A stretch of 64,000 bases of DNA, taken from positions 9,212,501-9,276,500 of the forward strand of contig NW_026623100.1 of NCBI RefSeq assembly GCF_023065955.2, written 5' to 3'. The translations under genes were made by a program, and so were the position numbers. Shown piece after piece: positions 49,780-61,899 of this stretch (positions are counted from its first letter, which is position 1; each line of letters starts with the position of its first letter). The DNA is from Ursus arctos. Taxonomy: Eukaryota > Chordata > Mammalia > Carnivora > Ursidae. The notes under the pieces are model-generated. The model saw nothing but the letters and a program-made list of their open reading frames with translations. It was not told where the DNA came from and made no database searches.

Positions 49780-49880
49780 AATATTATAACTAAAATATAA
49801 ATATGATATAATATAGTTATATATAATTATATGTTATATATAATTATATTAGTTATATATATTTATATATTAATACACAC
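49780..49880. repeat. AT-rich, self-complementary tract
   Basis: TATAATATAGTTATATATAATTATATGTTATATATAATTATATTAGTTATATATATTTATATATTAATA: repeated TTATATAATTATA-type palindromes that can form hairpins. Confidence 0.85.
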
Positions 49881-49907
49881 ACACTTTTCTTTCTCTGTCT
49901 CTCTCTC

Positions 49908-50102
49908 TTTTTTTTTTTTTTAGAGAGAAAGAAAAAGAGCCTGAGTGGGGAGAGAGGCAGAGGGAGAGGGAGAGAGAATCTAAAGCAAACACCCCACTGA
50001 GCACAGAGACTGACGAGGGGCTCCATCCCAGGACCCTGAGATCATGACCTTAGCTGAAATGAAGAGTCAGACACCCAACCGACTGCATCACCCAGGCACC
50101 AA
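49908..50102 (-). mobile_element. CAN-SINE
   Basis: Minus strand: poly-T, AGAGAGAAAGAAAAAGAGCC, GAATCTAAAGCAAACACCCC, then a head ending CATCACCCAGGCACC. The copy is diverged and its duplications are unclear. Confidence 0.88.
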
Positions 50103-52141
50103 CCCTCCCCCAACTTTCAAAGGAAAGCTAGCCCTTTATTCTATTTTAGGAAATCTTTACTACTCTTTGGTGTTGAAAATGTCTTTTCTCTCATGAAGTA
50201 TTGCTGACAGTCGATGGTAGTTTTCTTTTTCAACATCCTTACCTGGTGAAACTAAAAAGTTAGCAATTCTAGTACTACCTCCCCAGGTATTTCTGAAACC
50301 TGACTAGTCCATGAAATCTAAATCGGGGCTCCTGCCCCAGTGCCCCCTTCCTCCTTCCACATTTCCTCCCGAAGCCCCCACGCCCACTGCCCAGGGCCTG
50401 CACTGCTAGCACTCCAGCTACTTCGAGGGGTCTGCCAGACCCCAGAGGAGTACCTGCCCTGATCTGGGTGCTAAGGAACCTGTGTGGGCCCCCCTGGAGC
50501 TCCACAGCCTGTGGGACCACCTGAACATCCTGGCTCTGTCGCTTTCTCCATTCTCCTCCAGAAGGAGCTCAGTGTAGGGAATGGGGAAATGAATTGTTTT
50601 CAGTAGCCTCTGCATAAAATTCAGCCCCAAGCACACACTTCACATCTGCCTCATGGCACTTGCCACTTCCTCATTAAAATGAGTGCAAGCTGCTAGGTGA
50701 GGGTCCCAAGCCAGGCCCACGCATTGCTGAGAGGGGCTCCTGTCCAGGTCACTCTTTGCTCCCCCTAGGAGTGCTTAGCACAGGGTCTTTGGTTAGAATC
50801 AACTGTGCCTGACCTCCAGAGCTCCGACTAGAAGACAAAAATACAAGTCTCAACAGCCACTCTGAAACAAAGCACTGATATTGAGGTAGTCACCCACGCT
50901 GGATTGGAGGACACTGGCCTCTCACGTGCCCCTCTGAATCTGTCTTTTTCAGCTCCAAACCCCAGAGTGGCGTTTCACCACAACCGTGGGGGTGGGGGGG
51001 TGCCTACAATCAGAAGCACCCCGGTGCCAGAGAAAGGCCATGGCAGGCAGCAAGAAAGAGGGGGTTGGCTCCGCACCTGCACTAAAGCCAACCCATTTGC
51101 CCACCCCATTTCTTTGACCACACTGCCACGTGGGTGGAAGGACAGCTGAGAAGCAGGTGCTGGCTTCTCTCCTCTGCAGGGAAAACTGGTCCTGGGCCCC
51201 TGAGGGCATACTGAGCATGGAGCCAAGAGTAGGAGTTGGGAAGGGAGCAGGGCGCTCACTGGTGGATGTCAAGTTCTCACCCAGTCACATGAGGGACCCC
51301 CTCCCTAGTGCAAGAGAGGATGGGAGATTCCTTCCCCTCTGAGCCATGAGAAAAGAGAGAAGCCCCCACCCCATACCCTGTGTGCAGTGGATGCTCAGTA
51401 AATACATCCTGGACCCACAACGGCTCATCTACCCAAGGCCCCTGGGGTCTGCGTCACTCCTTCGGTGTTTCCTGCGGTCCTGGTTACTAAGGACTCTGCT
51501 TCCTCCTGCCATGAAAAGGTGCCCGTCTTTAGCTTCAGTTCTCCCCCACGGTAGCACTATCGAATCACTCCAGACACTCAGCTCAGATTGGAGAGCTGGG
51601 GGGATGAACCAGGCTCAGCCTCCTGGCCGTAAACGCAGGGTTCAGAAGAATCTGGGACCTGGAAGGTGCGGGAGCACAGGGAACGCCTGGCCCTTGCAGA
51701 GGAAGTGGTTCCAGGCCCCCTGGGTATCTGACCCACATGTATGTACTTAATCCAGGAAAAAGCAGGTTTGGGACACATTTTTGCAATCTGATGAAAATTG
51801 ACCTTCAAAAGGCCCTGGATCCAAAAGTTAAAAGGCAATAAAAGAAGCCGCAAAGCCACAGGAAGTGATGGTGAGTTGAACCCAAATCTCCCCGCAGCCA
51901 CACTATAAAACTGACAGTGGTGGCACGTAGGGCGCAGGGATGGTCCCGCACACTTCCCATGTGTTGCCTCTGGATGCATATGATCACGGTCCACACTGTC
52001 CTGAAGGGGACGTGAGCACAGGGAGGCCAGATGACCTGTTTGGGAATGTGCAGCAGGCAGTGGTGCAGCTAAGATTTCAAGCCCATACGGTAGGCTTGTC
52101 CTTTTCTCATCTCTTCCCTGGCACTAGCCTGTGAGGAGCTA
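50103..52141. other. Intergenic stretch, nothing recognised
   Basis: Several short open frames overlap on opposite strands with no domain or splice pattern. No named repeat was identified. Confidence 0.35.
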
Positions 52142-52557
52142 TGAGGGTTAATTTTATGTGTCAAATTGGCTTGGCCATGGTGCCCTGATATTTGGTCAAA
52201 CGTTATTTTGGGTGAGTCAGTGTGTGTTTGGGATGAGATTAGCATTTGAATTGGTAGACCTTGAGTCTACCTCCATAATGTGGGTGGGCCTCAACCAGTC
52301 AGTTTGCAGGCCTGAATAGAACAAAAGACTGACCCTCCAAGGAAAAGAGAATCCAATCTGCTGGCTTTGAAATGGAACATTGGCTTTTCCTGGTTCTACA
52401 CAGCTTCTGGTCTTTGGACTTGACCAGGGACATTGGGTCTGCATATTTGGGACCTGCCAGCCTCCATAATCACATGAGCCAATTCCTTATAATAAATCCT
52501 TTTCTATTTATACACATCCTATTGATTCTGTTTCTCTGGAGAACCCTGACTAATACA
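52142..52557 (+). mobile_element. MLT2-like solo LTR (ERVL class)
   Basis: Begins TGAGGGTTAATTTTATGTGTCAAATTGGC and ends TTTCTCTGGAGAACCCTGACTAATACA. It has an internal polyadenylation signal (AATAAA at about 52491) and GTGGGTGGGCCTCAACCAGTCAGTTTGCAGGCC. No internal retroviral sequence adjoins it, so it is a solo LTR. The exact subfamily is uncertain. Confidence 0.8.
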
Positions 52558-53660
52558 GGAGCCTTTCCTAAATTCTATGCTTTTTGTAGCCCCAAGATAC
52601 TTAGTGCAGCATCAAGCCCATGGTGGGGGCAACAAAAGCATGGGAGGCGGTGGTCAGTGGGCACCTGGGCTTGGGGGAGGTCAGTGAGAAGCTAAGGTAG
52701 GGGAGTCAGTGTTCATCTGAGGGGTGGGAGGCTGTAGGAGCCATTCACTCAGGCAGGAAGGAACTATTCGGCCCTGAAGTTGCTTATAGTAGCAACTGGA
52801 TGGTGATAATAGAAAGCAGACTGAACTTTGGCTGAGTTTTATTATTGTTTTTAAATTCTCTACAGACATTACATCCCTTATTGCCCGCACCAGGCAGCCA
52901 GTCCCACCACCCTTGGTAGGAAACCCTTGGAATATCTGGGTCATGGAAGCCAAGTGTTTGGTTTAGTTATTGGGATTTTTTTTTTTAAAGCCTAGATTCC
53001 CTTGGAATATATAGGTAAATACTCACTTAAAACAATTGAAGTATAATCTTAGCCACATATGCAAGTCACATGGACAATCTAGTCGTCCTATTTTCAAAAA
53101 TGAAAAGAAACAGCTGAGATATAAATGTTAAAAATATATTTTATTTAACCTAGTAAGTTAATTCAATATGTAATCCATATGAAATGATTAATGGGCTATT
53201 TTCCTTTTTTTTTTTTTTCCCCTTGGAAATCCAGCGTGGGGTTTAAACTCAGCACCTGTCTCAGTTTGCTCGGCAGCCTTCACGTGCCCAATAGCCACAG
53301 GTGTGGAGTGTCTCCCCAAAGGGACGGCACAGTCTGAGAGCCCTGACCCGGTGAGAAAATGAATCTACAGGGAGGTGTCCACTTAGAACATGTTAGTCGC
53401 TTGGTGGTGTTTTGTTTGCTTTTTATTTTTTAATAGGACCGGCGGCATGCACGTGTCATTTAGCTCTAAATATTAACTACACACCGCCACCTGTTGGGGG
53501 GGGCGCGCAAATTCTGCATATTTCTACAGCACGATTGGAGCGGGCCTTCTGAAGGTGGAGAGGAGATGCTGAGGAAAGAGGTGCTTCCCCCCACTGTCAC
53601 CTCAGCACCCCTTAACCACAAGGCATGATTCCACTTGCAGGCAAGGGGGTGGAAAAGGAA
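52558..53660. other. Intergenic stretch, nothing recognised
   Basis: No coding signal. It is AT-rich near 53000-53215 and becomes GC-richer towards the CpG island. Confidence 0.4.
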
Positions 53661-53666
53661 GTCCGT

Positions 53667-53701
53667 GTCAAGGGTCAAGGGTCAAGAGTCAAGGGTCAAG
53701 G
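53667..53701 (+). promoter_or_regulatory. 7-bp tandem array of GTCAAGG units
   Basis: Five head-to-tail copies of GTCAAGG (the third is GTCAAGA), followed directly by TGGGTCA. The array therefore contains several GGTCA-type half-sites like those bound by orphan nuclear receptors, spaced 7 bp apart, about 100 bp before the CpG island. Function is inference. Confidence 0.6.
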
Positions 53702-53799
53702 TGGGTCACCCGCTGCTCTTCTCCTCACCACTGCCTCCCCGCCTTCCTGTTTCTTTGGTGGCACGATTCTTTAAAGCCTGCGCTGCTTGAACCGGTCTT

Positions 53800-54560
53800 G
53801 AGGTGGGCCCCAGGATCGCGCTGTAACAGGTCCCGGGATCTGTGGTTCTACAGGGAAGAGCCGCGTGTCCCCAACATGGCCGCGGAGCCGCCGGGCCGCC
53901 ACACCCCGTGCGTGACCTCAGCCCTGCTTCGGGGCCCGAAGAAGAAGCTAGCTTTGCTCGTGGCCAGAAGAGAGCTGACCCCGTGGGGCGCCCGGTCCGC
54001 GGCCCCCAAGCCTCACGTCCTGGGCAGCGAGGGCTCCGCGGAGCGCACTTGCTTAGCCCGCGCCCGCCAGGACCTCTCATCTGACGGCCTGCTGGCTCCC
54101 AAGAGACAGTCGAGGGTCGTCCGTGACGCCGGGTCCCTGCAGTCCTCTGCCGTCTCGCCCTGAAGAGCCACGGAAAGGTAGGGCCCGAGAGCTCCCGTGG
54201 CCATTTTCCTGGCCGTGGTGGTGGGGGGGCCCGCAAACCCTGACCTGGCCTGGGAGTCTCCTTCCAAAATGTGGGCGGGGGCAGGAGCAGAGCGGGAGCC
54301 CGGCGGCCCGCCCGTACATCGCACCTTGAGGGGCCAGGAAGCTTGCCGTCACCACACGGCCACGGCGGGTGGAGCGAAGCCAGAGCTCCCGCTTGGCCCT
54401 CCACAGTGGATGCCCCGCCCCTCCTCTCCTCTCCCCTCCCCTCCCTTCCCCTCCTCCCCCCCCCCCCTTACCCTTCCCCTCCCAGCCAGTCATCACATGT
54501 GGAGGTGGACCGCGGGGCAGCCCTGGAGGCCGCTGCAGACTGCCACCCTGCCCTTAAGAC
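53800..54560 (+). promoter_or_regulatory. Isolated CpG island, candidate TATA-less promoter
   Basis: CpG-dense sequence in an otherwise CpG-poor region, 39 kb past the LONRF3 stop. It contains CCAACATGGCCGCGGAG near 53869, close to a YY1 motif, GGCCATTTTCCTGG near 54199 (YY1/ETS-like), and a donor-like AAAG|GTAGGG at 54177. A C-rich tract (54418-54480) ends it. An open frame (ATG at 53876 to a stop at 54161-54163, or from 53798) runs through it, but both strands are open here, as expected of GC-rich DNA, and no domain is visible. Confidence 0.6.
54418..54480. repeat. Polypyrimidine tract (CT-rich)
   Basis: Almost pure C/T on the + strand, including a run of 12 or more C; purine-rich on the other strand. 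Confidence 0.95.
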
Positions 54561-55677
54561 AAGAGGCAGGTAAGGTTCAAATTATCATATGATCAAATAA
54601 TCACAGAGAATCCACTATTCTGTGCTTGGGTTCTGTCACTCGCTGGAGTGTCTGTGAGATTCCTCCATGGGGTCCTTGAACCAAGGGTTCATTCCTATTC
54701 CTTCACAAAATTCCGGGGTACGAACAGACATCCACATGGAGGAATACACTGAAGATCGGGGAACTTTATGTACCCCACTGCAACTGCGTTTTACCGCGAT
54801 CTACAAAGTTTGAAAAGGCTCGGGAGGAAGGCGTACCCTATGAACAAAGCCTGACAAGTGCGCACGGCTGAAATGATGTCTCACTCACTGGAATTCTAGC
54901 AGCAAACAATCTCTACATGTCTGTGTAACCTATTGGTTTCACCTCGTGTTAGAGTTATTTCCGCGTGTCTTCCATTCTGTACCGTGAGATCCTAAAGGGC
55001 AGGAGGCTTAGAGGGTTAGTGTCAGTGGCTTGCTGGTAAAGGATCCATTGCTGACTCTCTAAAATAAATGTACATAAAATTCATATAAGTCGATTATAAA
55101 ATTTACTGATATAAAGGACATGTAGCACACAACTTACAAATAATTATAAAACATATACTATTCTTTATTGTAAATTCTATATAGCTAATTAACTCACAGA
55201 TTTTAAAAAATATTTTTTCTTGAACCCTGTGTACTCAGCCATCCTGTGGTTGCATTTCAACCATGAGGTGACAAATGAAGTTGCTTTGGTACCTTCCATG
55301 ATGTTTGTTTTTATTTTCTGTATCTGTTTTCACCTTACATTTTGAAAATTTAACAGATTACTCCTCATTTTGGTATTTTAGGGGTGAGGCTCTGGAAAAG
55401 AATTTTACATTTATAGTGAAATTCATACTCCTTGAGGATTAACATGAAATTTTCTATTGTTATTTAAGTTTAGAAATGACATAAATTTTAAGCTAAATAC
55501 CTTATTTTCCAGTTTATGTATATAACTTCAGTGTGACTTGCTATTTCTTACAAAATCTACTACCACAATAGTGTAACAAAATCAGGCCACAAATAAATGC
55601 TTGACACTATCTGGTTTGGCAAAGTAGTCACTCATGTCATTGTAAATGAGTGTACTTTCACCATAAACGCTGGCTGA
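54561..55677. other. Intergenic stretch, nothing recognised
   Basis: Composition falls quickly from the CpG island to AT-rich sequence. No gene or named repeat. Confidence 0.4.
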
Positions 55678-55697
55678 TATTTTTGTTTATATTAAGA

Positions 55698-55890
55698 CTT
55701 TTTTTTTTTTTTTTTTTTTTTTTAAGAGAGCAAGCGTGAGTTGGGGGAGCAGAGTGAGAGAGAGAATCTTGAGCAGACTCCACTCTGAGCACGTAGCCTC
55801 ACTCAGGGCTTGATCTCACGACCCTGAAATCATGACCTGAATCGAAATCAAGAGTCAGATTCTTCACCTACTGAGCCACCCAGGTGCCCC
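55698..55890 (-). mobile_element. CAN-SINE with long poly-T
   Basis: Minus strand: a run of about 30 T, AAGAGAGCAAGCGTGAG, GAATCTTGAGCAGACTCC, then a head ending CCACCCAGGTGCCCC. Imperfect duplications TATTTTTGTTTATATTAA / TATTTTGTTTATATTAA flank it. Confidence 0.93.
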
Positions 55891-55909
55891 TATTTTGTTT
55901 ATATTAATA

Positions 55910-56377
55910 AGAAGGTGAAACAACAAAGATGTATATTGGAAATTTACTCACTTGTCAATATGAGCAACTTCTTTGCTAAGTTGGATAATAGTTTTCAAAT
56001 ACTAGAGGAATAATTTTGCAGTTGTAATAGCTACAGACACGACATACTTTTAAGTTTAATCTTCATTATTAACTTTTTCTCTGTCACTTTCTCATGTCTA
56101 GACAATCATCAGAATAATAAACCAACACTTGGTTCACATTATTTGCCAATTTCCTTGGTGTAAATACTCCTACCATGGTTGATTTCAAGTTACTGACATG
56201 TCACAAAGAAGTGACACCTAAGCTCACTTTTGAAGTATAAGCACGGGTTAGCTTGATGGACAAAGGGGGGGTGCATTCCAGGCAGAGAGAAGAGCATGAG
56301 AAAATGTATGGGGCACAGACGGAGCCTGAAAGGCTGTGTCCAGCACCTGGAAGGCCTTGTCTAGCCACCAGAATTGA
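55910..56377. other. Intergenic stretch, nothing recognised
   Basis: AT-rich to 56220, then a short stretch that may belong to the 5' edge of the following old repeat. No gene. Confidence 0.4.
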
Positions 56378-56608
56378 TAGTCATTGAGAGCTTATGTTCA
56401 CTGAAAGAGTACACTGTGCCAGCCATTGTGCTAAGCATGATCTCATTTGATTCTCATTAGAACCCTATGAGATAGACATTTTTGTTACCCCTTTTTGCAC
56501 ACAAGGAAACTGTTGTGATTTAGAGCAGATGAATGACTTACCTAAAGTCACTCAGCTAGTAAATGGCAGAGCTGGGATTTGAACCTAGGTTAGTGTGACT
56601 CTAGAACT
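56378..56608 (+). mobile_element. MIR SINE
   Basis: CACTGTGCCAGCCATTGTGCTAAGCATGATCTCATTTGATTCTC, CCCTATGAGATAGACATT, AAAGTCACTCAGCTAGTAAATGGCAGAGCTGGGATTTGAACC is a near full-length MIR. Confidence 0.93.
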
Positions 56609-57609
56609 CTGAATTTTCCTACTACTTCTGAAAGACCTCTCCTTTCTTATAAAAGTCCAGTCAAAAAGTGGTGGGGCCTGAACCAAGGCAGGCTGTGATA
56701 AGGGGATAGGGAGGAGGGAAGCAGTAATGAGCAGTAATGCCTCAGAAAAAATCCATAACCAACTGGTTGTGGGAAGTAAGAGAGAGGAGGAGGGAGTATG
56801 ATAGCAGAATTTTTAGCTTGAACAGCTAAGTGAGCACTGTTGCCATTAACCAAGGTAAGGAATAGGGGAGAGGAAGTAAGTAGAGAAGTGGGGAGGGAGA
56901 TGATGAAGTGGTTTTGGATATGTTGAGTGAAAGGCATCCAGGTGGGGACTATCTAGAAGGCATCAGAAATATGGCCTGGACATTAGGAGGAACACCTGGC
57001 CTGTCGGTCTGAATGTGGGTGGTAGCCTCACCTGTGTGCATTTGCAATCGGGCAGGAGAAGTGACAACATTTACCTTCATAAACCAAACACTAAGAACCA
57101 ACATGGAAGGCTATTCCCCACATCTTGATATGTTACTACTTGGTTGAGCATTCCTGGAAGGCTGATTTTAATTACTACAGATTCCATTACCCAATAAGGA
57201 AGCCATCTTTCTGGGAGGTGCTGCAGTACTTTATTTTCAAAGATAAGCCATCTATTAGCTTCCACTTGCACGTAGAGCTTGCTCTGCAGACCCAGACTGG
57301 GGGCTGCCTTGCCCAGGCCAAACTCAGAGGCTGTTTTCCTGAAGGCCATCATTCCACTCTGTCTGGGGAAGAAGAGGGAATGGTGGACTTATGATCCTGC
57401 TGGCCAAAAAAGGAAGGTACTACCAATCCATGAAAGCTCTCTGCTGGCCACAAATCTCAGAGAAGAGCAGGTGTTCTCATTCATATGAGAACAAGAGCCT
57501 CTCCCCCACCCCCATCCGTGGTGCCCATAAGGTGCAGATTTGTGGGATCCTCCAAAAATTCTGATTAAGTCTGGGACAGGGCTGAAGAGTCCACATTTTA
57601 CTGACTAGC
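56609..57609. other. Intergenic stretch, nothing recognised
   Basis: No coding frame with recognisable features and no named repeat. Confidence 0.4.
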
Positions 57610-58068
57610 TGTATTTGTCAGTGTTCTCCAGAGAAACATATATATGTAAAAATATTTGTTGTAAGGAATTGGCTTATGGAGGCAGAGAAGTCCCTTAATC
57701 TGCTGTCTGGAAGCTGCAGGCTCCAGATAGCTGGTGTATGATGCAATCCAAGTTCAAAGACCTGAGAACCAAGGGAGTTGACGGTGTAAGTCTGAGTTCA
57801 AGAGCAGAAGAAGACTGATGTCTCAGCTCAAGCAGTCACTTAGAGTAGGGACAAATTCTCCCTTCCTCTGCTTTCTGTTTCATACAGGCCTTCAAATGTT
57901 TGGATGATCTCCCCCCACACCCCCACACACACTGCGGATGGCCATCTGCTTTACTTGATCTACTAATTCAAATGCTAATCTCATCCAGAAACACCCTCAC
58001 ACCCACACTGAGAATAATGTTTGGCCAAATGTCTAGACACCCTGTGTCCTAGTCAGGTTAACAGACAG
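57610..58068 (-). mobile_element. MLT2-like solo LTR (minus)
   Basis: The reverse complement of the same LTR type as 52142-52557: TGTATTTGTCAGTGTTCTCCAGAGAAAC at the left, GGAATTGGCTTATGGAGGC, CAGGCCTTCAAATGTTTGGATGA, TTTACTTGATCTACTAATTCAAATG and GTCCTAGTCAGGTTAAC at the right. Confidence 0.78.
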
Positions 58069-59400
58069 AACTACGCCAGGCAAGTCTGAGGCTGGTCTGT
58101 CCTGAGAGGACTGCGCTGGGGGAAGAGAAGAGAGAGAGGAACTAGGAGGGATATTCAAGAAGGGCAAGCAGAGAGCCTGAGGAGGACTGCGTCCTCAAAA
58201 CCTCAGGAGGGTTTCAGGAACAGGGAGGGGTCAACTGTATCAAGAGAACTCAGGTCGGCAGGACTGGACAGGGTCTGTGGACTCTTGCCACAGAACGTCA
58301 CTGAAGGGCTAGAGTCAGAGCAGTCTTCATGAGGTGGTGGGCAGAGCCTGACTGGGCTGGACTGGAGCCTGACCTGGGGTGAAGAGTTGGCCAGGAGGGA
58401 CAGAGAGTTTCAGGAGGCTAGCTGGAAAGAAGCAGCAGCACAGGGCCATGGCTTGTTCTGTCACCGGACGATGCAACAACTGCGAAGTTTGCACTGTTTC
58501 AGCTCTGGCCTGGCTCCCCGGCTGGGGTGGGTGTAGCGTGGGCATAGGTTTCTCTGTGCCTTTCTCTTTCCTTTCTGGGGGATTCAGTTTCCCTCCCCCA
58601 CCTCTGGGAGCGGTCTTCTCCAAGCCTGGTTGCAGAGCCACTGTGGGCTCCCTGGCACTCTCTCTCTTCTTCTGACCCCCAAAGCATATAGGCAGGACTC
58701 CTCTGTCTCCAAAACTGCTTTGGTAATCCCTGCAATGAGAGACAGGGTTAACTTCTACTTGGGTTGACAAATGGAGATTTGACCAGACCTAAGGACAGAT
58801 TTTTTAAGTGAAATATTGCATAATACAGAAAAGTTCTGAGTATGTATTCCACACCATTGGCTTCATTATCAACTCAATCAGATTCTAACAGGCTTCCATA
58901 TTTGATTCATATTTATTTCTAAGAAATGAAAAATGATGATGGGTGTTTAAGTGCTGGTGTGTCTTCCCTCCAAAGCCTTGTGGGGGCATGAAGGTATGCA
59001 TCTGTGTGGCCCTGTGCGCACGTGAGTGTGCACACACATACACACACACACTCTCTCTCTCTCCTTCTTTCTCTCTCTCTCGGACATCCCCCCCCCCCAT
59101 AGGCAGTGAGTGCTAGGATCTGACCTTCTCTTTCTCTAGCCTGGTCAATTTTTCCTTCTGTGCAGGGTACTGAGACCACTGAACGTGGGGCTCTTTTGAA
59201 GAACTAAATAGATAAAAAGGAATCTCAGCCACTTACTTTGTCCTTAAACTTGGGTATATCCTTATCACTGCTTGTCTGCCTTTCCTCAGTTATATACAAA
59301 AGAAAGTAACCTTAACCAAGTATGCGTTTTCAGACCTAGGCCACCTTCCATATTGTCCTATCTGTTTCCCTCTGCCACATGCTGCCATGCTCAGCTTCGT
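58069..59400. other. Intergenic stretch, nothing recognised
   Basis: Contains a CT/CA-rich simple tract at about 59030-59085. Open frames at 58327-58770 (-) and 58379-58675 (+) overlap on opposite strands and show no domain. Confidence 0.4.
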
Positions 59401-59429
59401 GGGGAATTCGTGTTGTGTGACTGTGCCTC

Positions 59430-59680
59430 AGTACAGAGATCCCGCTCCTCTGGTGTGTGCTTAGGTTTTTTCCATTTATGTACAACCAACCTGCAGTTGA
59501 CACTGTTTACCAGCACTGGGCATCGTTTTTAATTTAGGTGATCTGACGTGATTAAGATGGTGCCTCGCTGTGGTTTTAATTTGCATTTCCCCGCTTCTGG
59601 TGAGGTTGAGGATCATTTCGTGTGTTATTGATCATATTACTTTCTTCTATGAACTGCCTGTATGCCCTTGGTGTGGAGAG
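59430..59680 (-). mobile_element. Old L1 fragment
   Basis: The + strand phrases GATGGTGCCTCGCTGTGGTTTTAATTTGCATTTCCC and GTTGAGGATCATTTCGTGTGTTATTG are the reverse complement of the end of L1 ORF2. Heavily decayed. Confidence 0.7.
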
Positions 59681-60383
59681 TTTCTTCATGTCAGAGAGTG
59701 TCTGTCCATCGTGTTTCTATCCCAGAGGAAGGCACTACAGAGAGGGAGAGATGACAGATACTGGCTAAGGGTGAAACAGAAGTCCTGAGGAGGCAGGAAC
59801 AGATGGGACCCAGAACCTGGGAGGAAAATTAGGCTTGGATTGGAGAGAGGAACATTCCTCTGCCAGGAAAGGAGGAAGGAATGACTGTTCACCAGGTGGA
59901 GGCCCCTGATGGGAAATTGAGGACACTCACCCTGGGCCTCCATTACTCTATTTGTGCGGCTGTGGCTGGATGTGATGCAGGCTGTGGGATTGGAGAAAGA
60001 CCCTCTGGGGAACACAGTGGGAAAAACTAACCAGACTGTGTAAGAGAAGAATCAGGTAGGCTTTGAAGGGCCTGTTGAGAGTTTGGTTTGGAGCAACGTT
60101 AAAGCCAGCGTGTACTCCCGGAGCATATAGCATCTGCCCTGGGGTGAGAGATTGTTGTTATAACAGGGCTGTCAGCTATTCATAGAGCAAATAACCGCGG
60201 TTTTGTTTGTTTCAAAAAAAAAAAAAAAGATTTGATTAAGGTCTTTACAGACAGCATCCAGACTCCAGATCCACCTGCCATGGAGACCCCATTATGCTGT
60301 GGGTACCAGGTAGGACATGGGATGGGTTGGTTTTAGGCCCCATGGTGCCTATCTGTCCCTGACATGATAAAGAGATGTTCAAG

Positions 60384-60551
60384 GGGCGCCTGGGTGGCTC
60401 AGTCGTTAAGCGTCTGCCTTCGGCTCAGGGCGTGATCCCAGCGTTCCAGGATCGAGCCCCACATCAGGCTCCTCCACTAGGAGCCTGCTTCTTCCTCTCC
60501 CACTCCCCCTGCTTGTGTTCCCTCTCTCGCTGCCTGTATCTCTGTGTCTGA

Positions 60552-60582
<31 letters not shown>

Positions 60583-60598
60583 ATCTTTAACATAAAAG
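60384..60598 (+). mobile_element. CAN-SINE, full-length (+)
   Basis: The + strand reads GGGCGCCTGGGTGGCTCAGTCGTTAAGCGTCTGCC (tRNA-Lys-derived, A box TGGCTCAGTCG), GGATCGAGCCCC (B-box-like), GGAGCCTGCTTCTTCCTCTCCCACTCCCCCTGC, then (AAAT)n at about 60552-60583. Duplications AAAGAGATGTTCAAG (60369-60383) and AGAGAGATATTCAAG (right) flank it. One of the best-preserved SINEs here. Confidence 0.96.
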
Positions 60599-60865
60599 AG
60601 AGAGATATTCAAGAATCTTCAAATGGAAATGTCTTATCAGCAAAATGGCCCCAGACACATTCAGTAAAGCTATGAGGGGATTTGTCTAGTCAGTTCCCCA
60701 GGCACCTCTCCTCTTCACTGGAAATAATTTTCAGGTGTTCTAACAGACTGGAGCCAATCTTGATTTCAGTCACAGTAATTCCACCGAATAGTTCCTTTTA
60801 GGAACATTTACAGATGAAGCCAACTGTGTTTTAAAAGTGAGCATGTGTTCCTATAAAACTATTTA

Positions 60866-61321
60866 TATTTGTTTCCTGAATGGCTACCAGAACAAATTAC
60901 CACAAAATGGGTGGCTTAAAACAACAGGAATTTATTCTCTCACAGTTCTGGATGCCAGGAGTGAAAATTCTAGGGGTTGTGGGACTGGGCTCCTTTTGGA
61001 GGCAATAGGAGAGAATCTGTTCTTGGCCTCTTCCAGCTTCTGGATGTTGTTGGCCTTCCTTGACTTGTGGCCATATCTCACTCCGGTCTCTGCCTGTCTT
61101 CACATGGGCTTCTCCGTTATGTGTCTGTGTCTCTCCTCTGTTTGTCTCCTAGATTTAGGACCCACTCGGGTAATCCAGAATGATCTCATCTCAGGATCCT
61201 TAAATTAATTTCATCTGCAAAGACCTTTTTTTTTTTTTCCTAATAAGTTCACATTCACAGGTTCTCGGGATAAGGATGTGGACCTATCTTTTGGTCGGCC
61301 ACCATTCAACCCACTATACTA
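60866..61321 (-). mobile_element. MLT1-type LTR (ERVL-MaLR), solo
   Basis: The reverse complement of an MLT1 LTR: TATTTGTTTCCTGAATGGC, ATTACCACAAAATGGGTGGCTTAAAACAACAGGAATTTATTCTCTCACAGTTCTGG, CTTCACATGGGCTTCTCC, TTCACAGGTTCTCGGG, ending CCACTATACTA. Confidence 0.87.
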
Positions 61322-61899
61322 CTTGCTCAGGCAAACCTGCTAGAAAGCAGATGTAACCTGAAGCATCTAAGACGTGTGACTCAGAGTCCCCTGCAAAGTA
61401 AGAGCTGTTGGGGCCCTAGAGACGACCCCATACAGTCTCATTGTACAGAGGAGAATGTTGAGGCCCCAAGAGGGGAAGTGGCAGAGCCCAGGAGAGGCTG
61501 GTGATAGTTCCTTTTCTCAGAAATAAGTCTTATACCTGGAAACAACGTTCACTTGCTCTGTCTGCAAATGGCAAACCTTGTTTGAACATCTTTTCTTCAA
61601 TCCAGAAGTCAAGGCCATGAGCAGACTCAGTGGCACATATTCAGGACAGAGTTATAGGGAGCAGTAACATATTGATTTTGGCTGAAGCTCTTAATGCTTC
61701 TTGGCCTGTGTAAATGACTGTCCTTCTCTTAAATTGATGCCTGGAATCCACTTGATTTTTCTTGAAGAGCACAACTGATTTTAAATGTCATGTGTTGTAA
61801 ACCTCTGTAGCTAAACTGCAGTGTATGTCAGAACAAAGGCTTATTTGTCATTGTGAGATTTTTGTGAAGGGAGGTAGGGAGGTTGTGTGATAAGCTGGA

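Noticed and set aside
53706..54404. Minus-strand 232-codon and + strand 121-codon open frames in the CpG island
   Set aside because: High GC removes stop codons on both strands, and composition is Pro/Arg/Gly-biased with no domain. Kept only as a regulatory candidate.
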